A stretch of 64,000 bases of DNA from Actinomycetota bacterium. GTDB taxonomy: Bacteria; Actinomycetota; Geothermincolia; Geothermincolales; RBG-13-55-18. The stretch spans positions 124,001 through 188,000 of the forward strand of contig JACIXB010000021.1 of NCBI GenBank assembly GCA_014360685.1, written 5' to 3'. Position 1 is the stretch's first letter. Each line of letters begins with the position of its first letter. The position numbers and the translations under genes were made by a program. The notes beneath the pieces are model-generated. The model worked only from the letters and a program-made list of their open reading frames with translations, was not told the origin of the DNA and made no database searches. Shown in pieces: positions 42,330-50,100 of the stretch.

Positions 42330-44138
42330 TCAGGGCTGGTGTCCGGAGAGTAAGGCCGCCGCCAGTCCCAGGTAGATGACCAGGGTGGTGAACCCCACGA
42401 TGAGGCCGGAGAGGCGAGCCTGTGCGAAATGGAGTTCACCCGGAACGCGCTGCGAGAGGATGGTGAAGATCATGCCCAGCACGCCGCCCAGGGGGATGGA
42501 TGCCACAAGGGTGAGGCCGAGGACCAGGCCCAGGCGCAGGTAACCGTTCCAGAGGAAGGCGGCCGTCCCTCCCAGGAGGGCCAGGCCGCAGGAGATGAGG
42601 AAGACCAGGCGGAATTCCCTCCAGGCCAACCTCACGATCTCCCTTGCGGATATATCCCCGCCGCCCAACCTCTCCAGGATGACCGCCTGGGAGACGAGTC
42701 CCACGTCCTGGGCAGCCCTCAGAACCAGGGGGAGAAAGAAGGCCAGGGTGATCAGGGGAATAGGGCGGGCCTCAAAAAGCATGAGCAGCAGGGCGCTCAA
42801 GCAGCCCCCCAGAAGGGTTACGGCGAGGGAAGGCAGCCGGCTGCGCAGGGAGGTGGCCAGGCCGGCCTCCGCCAGCTCCAGGCCACCCAGGTGGGACAGG
42901 TCTTCCATGGCTTCCTCGCGCATGACGTCTATGACGTCATCCACCGTTATGATGCCCTTGAGCACGTTATCATCATCCACCACCGGCAGGGCCAGCAGGT
43001 TGTAACGGGACATCACCTCGGCCACCGCCTCCTGGTCGTCGTCCACGTGCACGGAGATGACGTCGCGGCGCATGAACTCCTCCACCCTTTCTCCCGGATC
43101 CACGGTCAAAAGATCGCGAAGGGATACCACTCCCTTGAGCCTTTCCTCGTCGTCCACCACGTAAACGTAATACAGGGTTTCCGCGTCCGGCGCCTTCCGG
43201 CGCAGGTAGTCGATGCATTCCCCGGCGGTGTAGGAACTGTACACGGCGAGGAACTCCGGGGTCATCTTCCCCCCCGCCGTGTCCTCGGGGTATCCCAGCA
43301 GCTCGCGGATGAGCTTCGCCTCCCTCACGCCCATCATGTTCAGGAGTCGCTCCGCCTTGTCCCGGGGCAGGTTGCCCAGGATATCCGCGGCCTCGTCGGG
43401 GGGCATGATCTCCAGGAGGTTGGAAGCCCTGCTCTCCGTCAGGCCCTCGATGACCTCGGCCTGCATCTCCGGTTCCACCTCGGAGAGGGACTGGGCGGCG
43501 GTGAAGGCGTCGAGTATGTCCAGCAGCCGTCCGCGCTGGCCGGCGTCGAGCTGCTCCAGGATGTCGGCTATATCCGTGGGATGCATCTCGCTGAGCTGGG
43601 ACTGGGTGACGGTCAACCGCAACCCGGCCTGGCTCACTTCCAGGGGGGCGACGAAACTCCAGGGTATGGTCCTCTCGGGGAGGTCGATACCCAGGCGGGA
43701 CGCGGCACGAGCCACCCTCTCCAACCCCAGGCGCCGCAGCAGGGCCCTCTGGCTCACGTCCACGCCGGTGAGGGTGAGATGGGAGTTGGATTCCGCCAGG
43801 CGAAGGTCGTTCACCCGCACCACCTTGTAGCCGTTGAGGTCCACTATCTGGCGGTCGAGCAGGTTGCGGCCCAGCCACAGTCCTTCCCCCCGCACGTCGC
43901 CCTCCCAGACCTCTTCCCGATCGCAGGCCAGAGTCAGGCCTTCCCGGGTCACCGAGGATACCCGCTCCCAGGGCACGACGGCAGATTCCCGGCGGCCCCT
44001 TCTGGTTCGGTAGACCGACAACAACTCGCTGCGCGGAAGACCCTGGCCCACCCTCACGGCTATGTCCTGGACCTTGCCTACCAGCCGACCGTGCCTGTCC
44101 AGGACCTTCTTTTCCTGCAGCTCGGAGAAGAAAAACAT
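42330..44138 (-). CDS. mgtE: MgtE-type Mg2+ transporter with PRC-barrel N-terminus
   Basis: 602-residue magnesium channel. Two N-terminal PRC-barrel-like units (about 5-80 and 85-180) precede an MgtE N-domain with HPTDIADILEQLD and MPPDEAADILGNLPRDKAERLL. Two CBS domains follow (about 280-405, MTPEFLAVYSSYTAGECIDYL then VDDVIDVMREEAMED). Five membrane helices from about 435 on form the pore domain. CBS domains close the channel when Mg2+ is high. PRC fusion is common in this lineage of transporters. Confidence 0.9.
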   Translation of the reverse strand: MFFFSELQEKKVLDRHGRLVGKVQDIAVRVGQGLPRSELLSVYRTRRGRRESAVVPWERVSSVTREGLTLACDREEVWEGDVRGEGLWLGRNLLDRQIVDLNGYKVVRVNDLRLAESNSHLTLTGVDVSQRALLRRLGLERVARAASRLGIDLPERTIPWSFVAPLEVSQAGLRLTVTQSQLSEMHPTDIADILEQLDAGQRGRLLDILDAFTAAQSLSEVEPEMQAEVIEGLTESRASNLLEIMPPDEAADILGNLPRDKAERLLNMMGVREAKLIRELLGYPEDTAGGKMTPEFLAVYSSYTAGECIDYLRRKAPDAETLYYVYVVDDEERLKGVVSLRDLLTVDPGERVEEFMRRDVISVHVDDDQEAVAEVMSRYNLLALPVVDDDNVLKGIITVDDVIDVMREEAMEDLSHLGGLELAEAGLATSLRSRLPSLAVTLLGGCLSALLLMLFEARPIPLITLAFFLPLVLRAAQDVGLVSQAVILERLGGGDISAREIVRLAWREFRLVFLISCGLALLGGTAAFLWNGYLRLGLVLGLTLVASIPLGGVLGMIFTILSQRVPGELHFAQARLSGLIVGFTTLVIYLGLAAALLSGHQP

Positions 44139-44319
44139 GCAAGGACCCCCATTCGGAACACGGGAAAAATTGTATTTCCCGCCGCACGAGGCGTCAACGC
44201 GGCGGCTTGGGACGCAGCCGCCCCGCCGGTGCGAGAGATGTGTCGGCCCCCTGTAATGCAGCGGGAAATCCCGACTCGGAGGGGTCTAAGAATTCCTGGC
44301 GCGGGGTCCATGAAATCCG

Positions 44320-44871
44320 CTATGCGCGGCCCGGAGCCGAGCCTTCCCCGGGCCCGGGGCGGGGCATGCGGGTGTCTTGGAGGTACGCGTTGATGAGCCG
44401 GCGAAACCTCTCCGGGTGGCTCCCCTCCCACAGCACATGGTTGCAGCCGCGGCAGTACATGAAGTGCGAGTGGACGGCAAAGGTGTAAGGCGGGACCAGG
44501 TGGCGGGCCTCGGAGGCGGCCATCTCTTCCAGCACCTGGTTGCAGTCCGCGCAGCGTGGCGGTCCGGGGCTCCGCAGCCAGCCCTCGGAGGCCAGCTGGG
44601 CGACCTGCTCGATGGCCGCCTGGGAACGAAGCAAGACCACCCGGGGGTTGCCTCCCGCCGGCCCCGACCGCTCCAGTATCCCCCGGTCCCGGGTGAGCAG
44701 AACGCGGCCTTCACCCTGGGCCATGGCCACCAGGCCGGCGTCGGCGCAGGGACCTGGGTAGGAGACGTCGTATCCCAGGAGCCGGAGATAGCGGGCCAGC
44801 CGCCCCAACATGCGGTCGGCCAGAAAACGGTGTTGCTTTACCCTCTCGGTGGATGCGGTGCTGTCGGTCAA
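44320..44871 (-). CDS. Mut7-C RNase-domain (PIN-like) protein
   Basis: 183-residue predicted RNase. RFLADRMLGRLARYLRLLGYDV and LLTRDRGILER give the conserved Asp residues of the Mut7-C (DUF82) PIN-like fold. A C-terminal zinc ribbon has CADC and CRGC. The TTG start 44871 follows the ftsR stop by one base, so translation is coupled. The target RNA is unknown. Confidence 0.85.
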   Translation of the reverse strand: MTDSTASTERVKQHRFLADRMLGRLARYLRLLGYDVSYPGPCADAGLVAMAQGEGRVLLTRDRGILERSGPAGGNPRVVLLRSQAAIEQVAQLASEGWLRSPGPPRCADCNQVLEEMAASEARHLVPPYTFAVHSHFMYCRGCNHVLWEGSHPERFRRLINAYLQDTRMPRPGPGEGSAPGRA

Positions 44872-44872
44872 C

Positions 44873-45604
44873 TCAGAAGGGGACGGGTTGGTTGCCTTGC
44901 CGGAAGTATTCCTTCACCCGGTTCTTGAGCAGCTGGTCCTTGAGCTCCCGCGACAGGTTCACCAGTTGCACGAGGATGTCCAGGGCGCGCCTGCGGGCTT
45001 CGGGGTCCTTGGACTTCAGCGAGGGAAGGATGATTTGCTCGAAGGCCATGACTTCACGGTCGGTGAGGTTTTCGTACATGCGCATGTGGCGCGGCTCCAG
45101 GCCGTAGCGGGAGAACTCCTTGGCTATGCGCAGGATCTTGACGTCCTCCCTTTCGTAGTAGGGTCCGTCATCGCCCTCATGGGAGCATATCAGCCCGTAT
45201 TCCTCCAGGGTATCGGCGAAGGACAGGTCTATGTCCAGAGCCTGGGGGAGGTTTTCCCGCGGGAGGGTGGCGTCCTGGTAGGCGGATATCTCTTCCCCCA
45301 CCCTGAAGGACTCCGATTCCCCCACGGCCAGGTCTCCGGCTCGGATTCGGCCGCTCTCCAGCTCGTTGAGCTTTTCCCTTATCACCTTTAGGGGCAGGTA
45401 CTTCTCCTTCTGGAGCTTGAGGATGAAGCGCAGGCGCTGGGCGTCGGCCTGGCTGAACTTCCGGTAACCGGAGGGAGTCCTTTCCGGGTTTAAAAGGCCC
45501 TCGCTCTCAAGGAAGCGGATCTTGGAGATGGTGAGTTCGGGGAACTCCTGCTGGAGGAGGCGTAGGAGCTCTCCGATGCTCATCTTTTCCTTGTCCTGGC
45601 CCAT
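44873..45604 (-). CDS. ftsR: MerR-family regulator, FtsR-like
   Basis: 243-residue regulator. The N-terminal MerR helix-turn-helix reads SIGELLRLLQQEFPELTISKIRFLESEGLLNP, and SGYRKFSQADAQRLRFIL follows. A longer C-terminal domain matches the actinobacterial type named FtsR in Corynebacterium (homologue of Rv1828), an activator of ftsZ. It lies next to garA, as in mycobacteria. ATG 45604 has GAGGGAAAG upstream. It is far from the mercury-type MerR: no metal-binding Cys. Confidence 0.88.
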   Translation of the reverse strand: MGQDKEKMSIGELLRLLQQEFPELTISKIRFLESEGLLNPERTPSGYRKFSQADAQRLRFILKLQKEKYLPLKVIREKLNELESGRIRAGDLAVGESESFRVGEEISAYQDATLPRENLPQALDIDLSFADTLEEYGLICSHEGDDGPYYEREDVKILRIAKEFSRYGLEPRHMRMYENLTDREVMAFEQIILPSLKSKDPEARRRALDILVQLVNLSRELKDQLLKNRVKEYFRQGNQPVPF

Positions 45605-45646
45605 GGTTCTTTCCCTCTGGTACGCATGCCTTCCCGGACCGCGTGT

Positions 45647-46204
45647 TCAGCCCTGCAGGAAGAGCAGCTTGAATTTCCCTATCTGTATCTCGTCGCCGCT
45701 GGAGAGCATCGCGCTCTCAATCCGTTCGCGGTTGAGGTAGGTTCCGTTCAGGGACCCGGTGTCGGTGATGACGTAACCCTCACCCTCCTTCCTGATCTCC
45801 GCGTGCCGGCGGCTCACGGTGATATCGTCCAGGAAGATGTCGCTTTCCGGATGTCGGCCGATGACCGTGACCTCGCTTTGCAGGGTGAAGTTCATGCCCG
45901 CGTCGGGCCCCTTCTTTATCACCAGCATGGCCGTTCCCGTGGCCGGGGCGCTTACCGGAGGGGTTATCTCCGATTCTTCCTCCTCCACCTCCGGCTCAAT
46001 GACCGGTATACCCAGGGTGGCCTCCTCGGAGCAGGCCTTTGTCTCCAGGATCGCGCCGCAGCGCGAACAATAGGAACTTCCCTCGGCATTCGTGAAGCCA
46101 CACTTTCTACAGCGCAAGCCCCTCCCCTCCTCCCCTTTCGCGGTTGCTCGGGGCTTGTTTTCCTCTTTCCAGGAAGGAGACGCTCCCCGGCGCTTTCCGG
46201 ACAC
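45647..46204 (-). CDS. garA: FHA-domain protein, GarA/OdhI-like, with zinc ribbon
   Basis: 185-residue phospho-switch protein. A zinc ribbon (CRKCGFTNAEGSSYCSRCG, residues 32-50) is followed by an acidic linker and a C-terminal FHA domain (about 92-183) with VIGRHPESDIFL, VSRRHAEI and GSLNGTYLN. GarA and OdhI bind 2-oxoglutarate dehydrogenase and glutamate dehydrogenase unless phosphorylated on an N-terminal ETT motif. Here only EEATLGIP resembles it, so that regulation is uncertain. GTG 46204 lies inside a 16-bp duplication. Confidence 0.85.
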   Translation of the reverse strand: MSGKRRGASPSWKEENKPRATAKGEEGRGLRCRKCGFTNAEGSSYCSRCGAILETKACSEEATLGIPVIEPEVEEEESEITPPVSAPATGTAMLVIKKGPDAGMNFTLQSEVTVIGRHPESDIFLDDITVSRRHAEIRKEGEGYVITDTGSLNGTYLNRERIESAMLSSGDEIQIGKFKLLFLQG

Positions 46205-46227
46205 TATGATATCCGGACACTATGATA
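46197..46227. repeat. 16-bp tandem duplication over the garA start
   Basis: CCGGACACTATGATA occurs at 46197-46211 and 46213-46227 with one extra T between. On the coding strand each copy has a GTG. The purine-rich GGGAG site stands 11 bases before the upstream GTG, which is out of frame, and 27 bases before the in-frame GTG at 46204. Confidence 0.75.
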
Positions 46228-46373
46228 ATATCTCCCGCCGGATTTTTAAAGAAATACTTTATGGTTAAGGTTCCTCCGGTGCATGGGCCGGGTACGGGAT
46301 CCCCGGAGAAGCTCCGTGGCGGGAACGAAGGACAAGGTTATTCGGCGGGACCGGCACGAGGAATCCTCGGGGG

Positions 46374-46682
46374 TCAATCCAGGGTGGGATCGTTGCGGCT
46401 TAAGCCCAGGGCCTCTCCGGCCAGTATCTCGCTGAGCTTGCGGATATCCTCCTCGTTGAAGAGGATGCGTCCCTCCTTCAGCCCTTCTTTCCTGCGACGG
46501 ACCAGCTCGGCGCGCAGGAGGTCTATTTTCCCATGGAGTATTCTCCTCTGGTAGGATATCTTTCTCTCCTCCTTGAGGAGCTCCTCCAGGATATCGCGCA
46601 GTTCCTCGTCGCTCTTGGAGCTGTAGTCTATGAAGGTCTCGTGTATGGGAACCGTGCCGGTTTCCCTTTTCTCCTCTTCCAT
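46374..46682 (-). CDS. RsiG-like coiled-coil protein, putative c-di-GMP-binding anti-sigma factor
   Basis: 102-residue all-helical protein. Residues 39-54 fit the RsiG c-di-GMP motif E(X)3S(X)2R(X)3Q(X)3D: Glu39, Ser43, Arg46, then His50 in place of Gln, and Asp54. A single motif copy per chain resembles the ancestral homodimeric RsiG known from Rubrobacter; Streptomyces RsiG carries two. RsiG holds WhiG, a FliA-type sigma, inactive when c-di-GMP is bound. ATG 46682 follows GGAAGGAGGG. The family call rests on motif and fold; a sigma target is inferred. Confidence 0.7.
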   Translation of the reverse strand: MEEEKRETGTVPIHETFIDYSSKSDEELRDILEELLKEERKISYQRRILHGKIDLLRAELVRRRKEGLKEGRILFNEEDIRKLSEILAGEALGLSRNDPTLD

Positions 46683-46883
46683 TAACAGCCCTCCTTCCGG
46701 TTACCCTACGCCAATATTCTAACAGATACTGGCATGACTTCCAAAAACCCGGCTTTTGGTCAACCCAACATCCGGCCCCGGAATCCCGGGTGAAAGAACA
46801 TGGCGCACTGGGGGCGTTCCCCGGCCGAGGGTGATGGCGTGGCTTCCGGGTTGCAAGGCGGCGATCCTTAGGGGCCTCATGAC

Positions 46884-46957
46884 CCTACGGGGCGCGTTGC
46901 TCGGGGGATGAGGGACCCCGAGATCCTACGGGGCGCTTTGGTCGAGGGATGAGGGAA
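46884..46957. repeat. Imperfect 41-bp duplication at the lipoate ligase 3' end
   Basis: CCTACGGGGCGC begins copies at 46884 and 46925. Over the first 32 bases there are only three mismatches. The second copy is the last coding part and stop of the ligase gene; the first copy lies just beyond the stop. Confidence 0.7.
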
Positions 46958-47771
46958 GCTCCAGCCGGCGCGGATTTCGAAGCCATTCCGGGGAACGGTA
47001 GCGGGGGATAAGCGAACGCCATCGGACCTCCTCGCCTTCCTCGAGCCCCCTTTCCCGCAGACGGACGCCGAAGCTCTCCTCGAAGCCCCGGCGGAAACAT
47101 TCCGCCACTTCCTCCCAATCCGCACCCACGCCCAGTTCCTCTAAGGAGGCGCAGTTGCGGCGGTAGGCCCGCAGGGAGGCCGACCTCTTTTCCTCACTCG
47201 GGAAGCGCAACAGGCTGAAATGGAGTTCCGAGCGGTCTCTCAAGAGGACGGAGCCGTGCTGCAACACCGCCCCGCCCCTCCTCAGTTGGGCGCTTCCGCA
47301 GACCTTCCTGTCCCCGCACCTCAAGTCCGCCTGGGTGGAGGCGGCGAAACATGCCGCTGCGGATCGCGCGTAACGCGCGTCACTTCCCACCTGTATGACG
47401 GGTTGCAGCCCCAGGAGGCGTAGGGCGGCCACGATACCCCTGCAGATGAGGGCGTAGGTCTCCACCACCCCCGGGGGCAGGGGCATGCTGGAGGGTAACA
47501 CCAAGCTGTAGGTGAAGTCCTCCAGGTGCAGGATGCTCCGTCCGCCGGTGGGGCGTCTTACCACCTCGACGCCGGCGGCGGCGCAGGCCTCCAGGTCAAC
47601 TTCTTCCAGCTTCTGGAATCTACCCAGGGAGAGGGCCGGCGGGACCCATCTCTGGAAGCGCAGGGTGGGCGGGAAAGAATGACGCGCGGCGCTCTCCAGC
47701 AGGGCCTGGTCCAGGGCCATGTGGGAAGCGCCGTCATCCGACCGTCGGGCTACGAATCTCCAAGACTCCAT
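46926..47771 (-). CDS. Lipoate-protein ligase A family protein
   Basis: 281-residue cofactor ligase that attaches lipoate (or octanoate) to dehydrogenase or GcvH proteins. RFQRWVPPALSLGR, VVRRPTGGRSILH (lipoyl-binding loop) and the Lys in GDRKVCGSAQLRR are characteristic. The C-terminal part is a short accessory region. ATG 47771 lacks a strong ribosome site. Octanoyltransferase LipM/LipL are near relatives and cannot be excluded; the Cys in KVCGSA is consistent with LipM-like enzymes. Confidence 0.85.
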   Translation of the reverse strand: MESWRFVARRSDDGASHMALDQALLESAARHSFPPTLRFQRWVPPALSLGRFQKLEEVDLEACAAAGVEVVRRPTGGRSILHLEDFTYSLVLPSSMPLPPGVVETYALICRGIVAALRLLGLQPVIQVGSDARYARSAAACFAASTQADLRCGDRKVCGSAQLRRGGAVLQHGSVLLRDRSELHFSLLRFPSEEKRSASLRAYRRNCASLEELGVGADWEEVAECFRRGFEESFGVRLRERGLEEGEEVRWRSLIPRYRSPEWLRNPRRLELPSSLDQSAP

Positions 47772-47860
47772 TCTACGACCCAGGGTTCCGTTATGCGATC
47801 CGAGGAGGCGCGAACGCGGAGCCGGAAAGGGGTTGCTCGGTTATCGCCGTCCTCCGCGCC

Positions 47861-49039
47861 TCAGGAAGGGGCCTTCAGTTCCCTTCCGGAGAGCTGTTGG
47901 AGAACGTAGTTACGGATTCGCTGCGGGGTAGGCAGCTCCTGCACCAATTTCCCCTTTTCCAGGTAGCGACGCAGCAACGGCTCCATCTTCTCCCCGCATC
48001 CACATGACGGGGGCGCTTCATCCCAGGGCCTCAGCAGGCTCTCCTCGCAGGATGGGCACCTGAAAACCTGCTTCTTCCCCGACATCTTGCCCCTCTTGGC
48101 GCGGGGTTTTCCTTCCACTTCCACGATATCCAGGGAGTAATCCACCACCGGGGCATTGGAGATGGAAGTCCCCACCCCGTAGGCGTCGGCGTAAGCGTTG
48201 TAGCGCAGTATGTCGTGCTCGTCCAGGCCCCCGCTGAGAAATATCTTCACCTCTCGGAATCCGCGGAGGTCGAGCTCCCAGCGGACTTCGCGTATGATCT
48301 TGAGGAAATCGCCCCGCCGCGAACTCGGCGTGTCCAGGCGCACGGCGAAGAGCCTGTCCCCGAGGGCCTCCGCCGCGGTAAGGGCGCCGAACTTCTCGTC
48401 CTGGAAGGTGTCCACCAGGGCCACGCGACGGATATAGGCGTCGGCGGTGGCGTCGAAGGCCTGGAAGGCGCGCGCCTCGTCCCCCACGCACAGCAACAGG
48501 GAGTGAGACATGGTCCCCAGCGGTTTCTCCCCGATGAGCTCCGCGCTGGCCACCACGGCAACCCCGTCGCACCCTCCTATGAAGGCGTTCCTCTCGATCA
48601 TGGGGGTGATGGCGGGATGCATGCGGCGGGCGCCGAAACTGATGACCATGCGTTCACCGGCGGCTACCCGACAGCGGGCGGCCTTGGTGGCCACCCCGGA
48701 GGCCTGGCACAGGAAGCCGAGGAGGGCGGTCTCCAGGATGGCGAAATCCTGATACCTTCCCTCCACGATGAGGACCGTCTCCTCCGTTCGGAAGAGGGTC
48801 CCCTCGGGCATGGCGTAGACGTCCACGGGACGACCCTCGAGGAGGCGCAGGGATTCCTCCAGCCCGGCGAAGACCGCCCATTCCCAGTCCTCCGGGAGGC
48901 TTCCGGCCCTTACCTCCGCCGCCACGTAGGGGTTGAGGTCGAGGTGCCGGAGGGCCTTGATCACGTTGGTGAAATAGACGTCGGTAACCTTGCCGCCCAG
49001 GATGTCCTCATTGGATGCGACGTGAAAAATCTTTCCCAC
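47861..49039 (-). CDS. pncB: Nicotinate phosphoribosyltransferase
   Basis: NAD salvage enzyme converting nicotinate and PRPP to nicotinate mononucleotide (392 aa). VISFGARRMHPAITPMIER, GCDGVAVVASAELIG and LGTMSHSLLL are family motifs; FLSGGLDEHDI gives the phosphate site. The C-terminus carries a zinc ribbon (CPSC and CGCG), a variation found in archaeal-type enzymes. GTG 49039 is four bases after the pncA stop, so the two genes form a coupled pair from nicotinamide to NaMN. Confidence 0.93.
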   Translation of the reverse strand: MGKIFHVASNEDILGGKVTDVYFTNVIKALRHLDLNPYVAAEVRAGSLPEDWEWAVFAGLEESLRLLEGRPVDVYAMPEGTLFRTEETVLIVEGRYQDFAILETALLGFLCQASGVATKAARCRVAAGERMVISFGARRMHPAITPMIERNAFIGGCDGVAVVASAELIGEKPLGTMSHSLLLCVGDEARAFQAFDATADAYIRRVALVDTFQDEKFGALTAAEALGDRLFAVRLDTPSSRRGDFLKIIREVRWELDLRGFREVKIFLSGGLDEHDILRYNAYADAYGVGTSISNAPVVDYSLDIVEVEGKPRAKRGKMSGKKQVFRCPSCEESLLRPWDEAPPSCGCGEKMEPLLRRYLEKGKLVQELPTPQRIRNYVLQQLSGRELKAPS

Positions 49040-49043
49040 CCCC

Positions 49044-49577
49044 TCAGATCAGTTCGGCCTGGAGCACCTCCTCCAGTTGCTTGAAGATGAAGGCGTCGGT
49101 CTCCTCGCTCAAGGAGGCAACCCCGTCCCTGAAGACCGCTACCCGGTAATTGCGCATGGCGGCGTCCAGGGCGGTGGCGTATACGCATATATTGGTAAGC
49201 ACCCCGGTGAGGTAGATCTTGTCCACGCCCATCTCCCGGAGATAGGTGTCCAGATCGGTACCGAAAAAGGCACTGTATCTCCTCTTGGGTATCAGGTAAT
49301 CCTTCTCCGCGGGAGCGAGTTCCTCCACCACCTCCGCACCCCAGGTGCCGGCCACCGCGTGTGGCGGCCAGTGCTGGAATTCCCGGTCGTCCGGGCGGTG
49401 CCGGTCGGCGATATAGATGACGGGTATTCCCTGGTCCCTGGCCTCCCGCGAGAGCTCGGCTATCCTGGGCACGATACGGGATGCCCCGGGGACCACCAGG
49501 GATCCCTTCTGGTGTATGAAATCGTTCAGCATGTCGATGACCAGCAGGGCTCCGTGGGCGTCGAAGTCAAAGGCCAT
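49044..49577 (-). CDS. pncA: Nicotinamidase / isochorismatase-family hydrolase
   Basis: Cysteine hydrolase (177 aa) that most likely turns nicotinamide into nicotinate. The catalytic triad is visible: Asp in VIDMLNDF, Lys in PKRRYSAFFGTDL and Cys in GVLTNICVYATA. DRHRPDDREFQHWPPHA is the metal-binding region. The direct coupling to pncB supports nicotinamidase over other isochorismatase-like functions. Its ATG has GGGAGGGATG-like bases upstream. Confidence 0.9.
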   Translation of the reverse strand: MAFDFDAHGALLVIDMLNDFIHQKGSLVVPGASRIVPRIAELSREARDQGIPVIYIADRHRPDDREFQHWPPHAVAGTWGAEVVEELAPAEKDYLIPKRRYSAFFGTDLDTYLREMGVDKIYLTGVLTNICVYATALDAAMRNYRVAVFRDGVASLSEETDAFIFKQLEEVLQAELI

Positions 49578-50100
49578 GCTCTCATCCCTCCCGGCGTAAA
49601 CTCTCTTTCCTTTCCGCTGCCAAGCCGACCTTCCAGGCGTTGGATCATCCGCTTCCGCCTACCTCCGGGTGGCTTGCTTTTCCTCTATAATACCCGCTAG
49701 GCCGGTAAATGTTTAAGACGCCGGGGTCCAGGCGCGTTATCCGCAGCAGCCTTTAGGCGATCTCCACCCGGCGCGTGGAGATCGTGGCCCGTGACGACCG
49801 GGTTCCCGCCCATGGGTGAAGGCGCGGCCGGCCGGTGGGTGCGACTCAGCCTCGAGCGTTTCGTGTCCGGGATCTCTCCGGGGTGATTTCCCATCCCCGA
49901 CCTTCGACCCGTGTACCACTCGTAAAAGTTGCCTCGCCCGCGGTGGTCGAAAACCCCGACCGCCATTCTTGTGGGGCGAGGCAACCGCCTCAGGGTCCGC
50001 CGACGCCGCGTGTCTCCAGCGCATGGGGTTCGCCGGGTGAGAAACGGCTCCCCACCAGGCCCCGGTGGTGATCCCCGCGTCCGAGGTCCCCCGGCGGAGA
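49578..50100. other. Non-coding gap
   Basis: About 520 bp upstream of pncA and downstream of the NDP-sugar gene. TATAAT-like bases at 49685-49690 (minus strand ATTATA) may belong to the pncA promoter. No gene seen. Confidence 0.35.
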
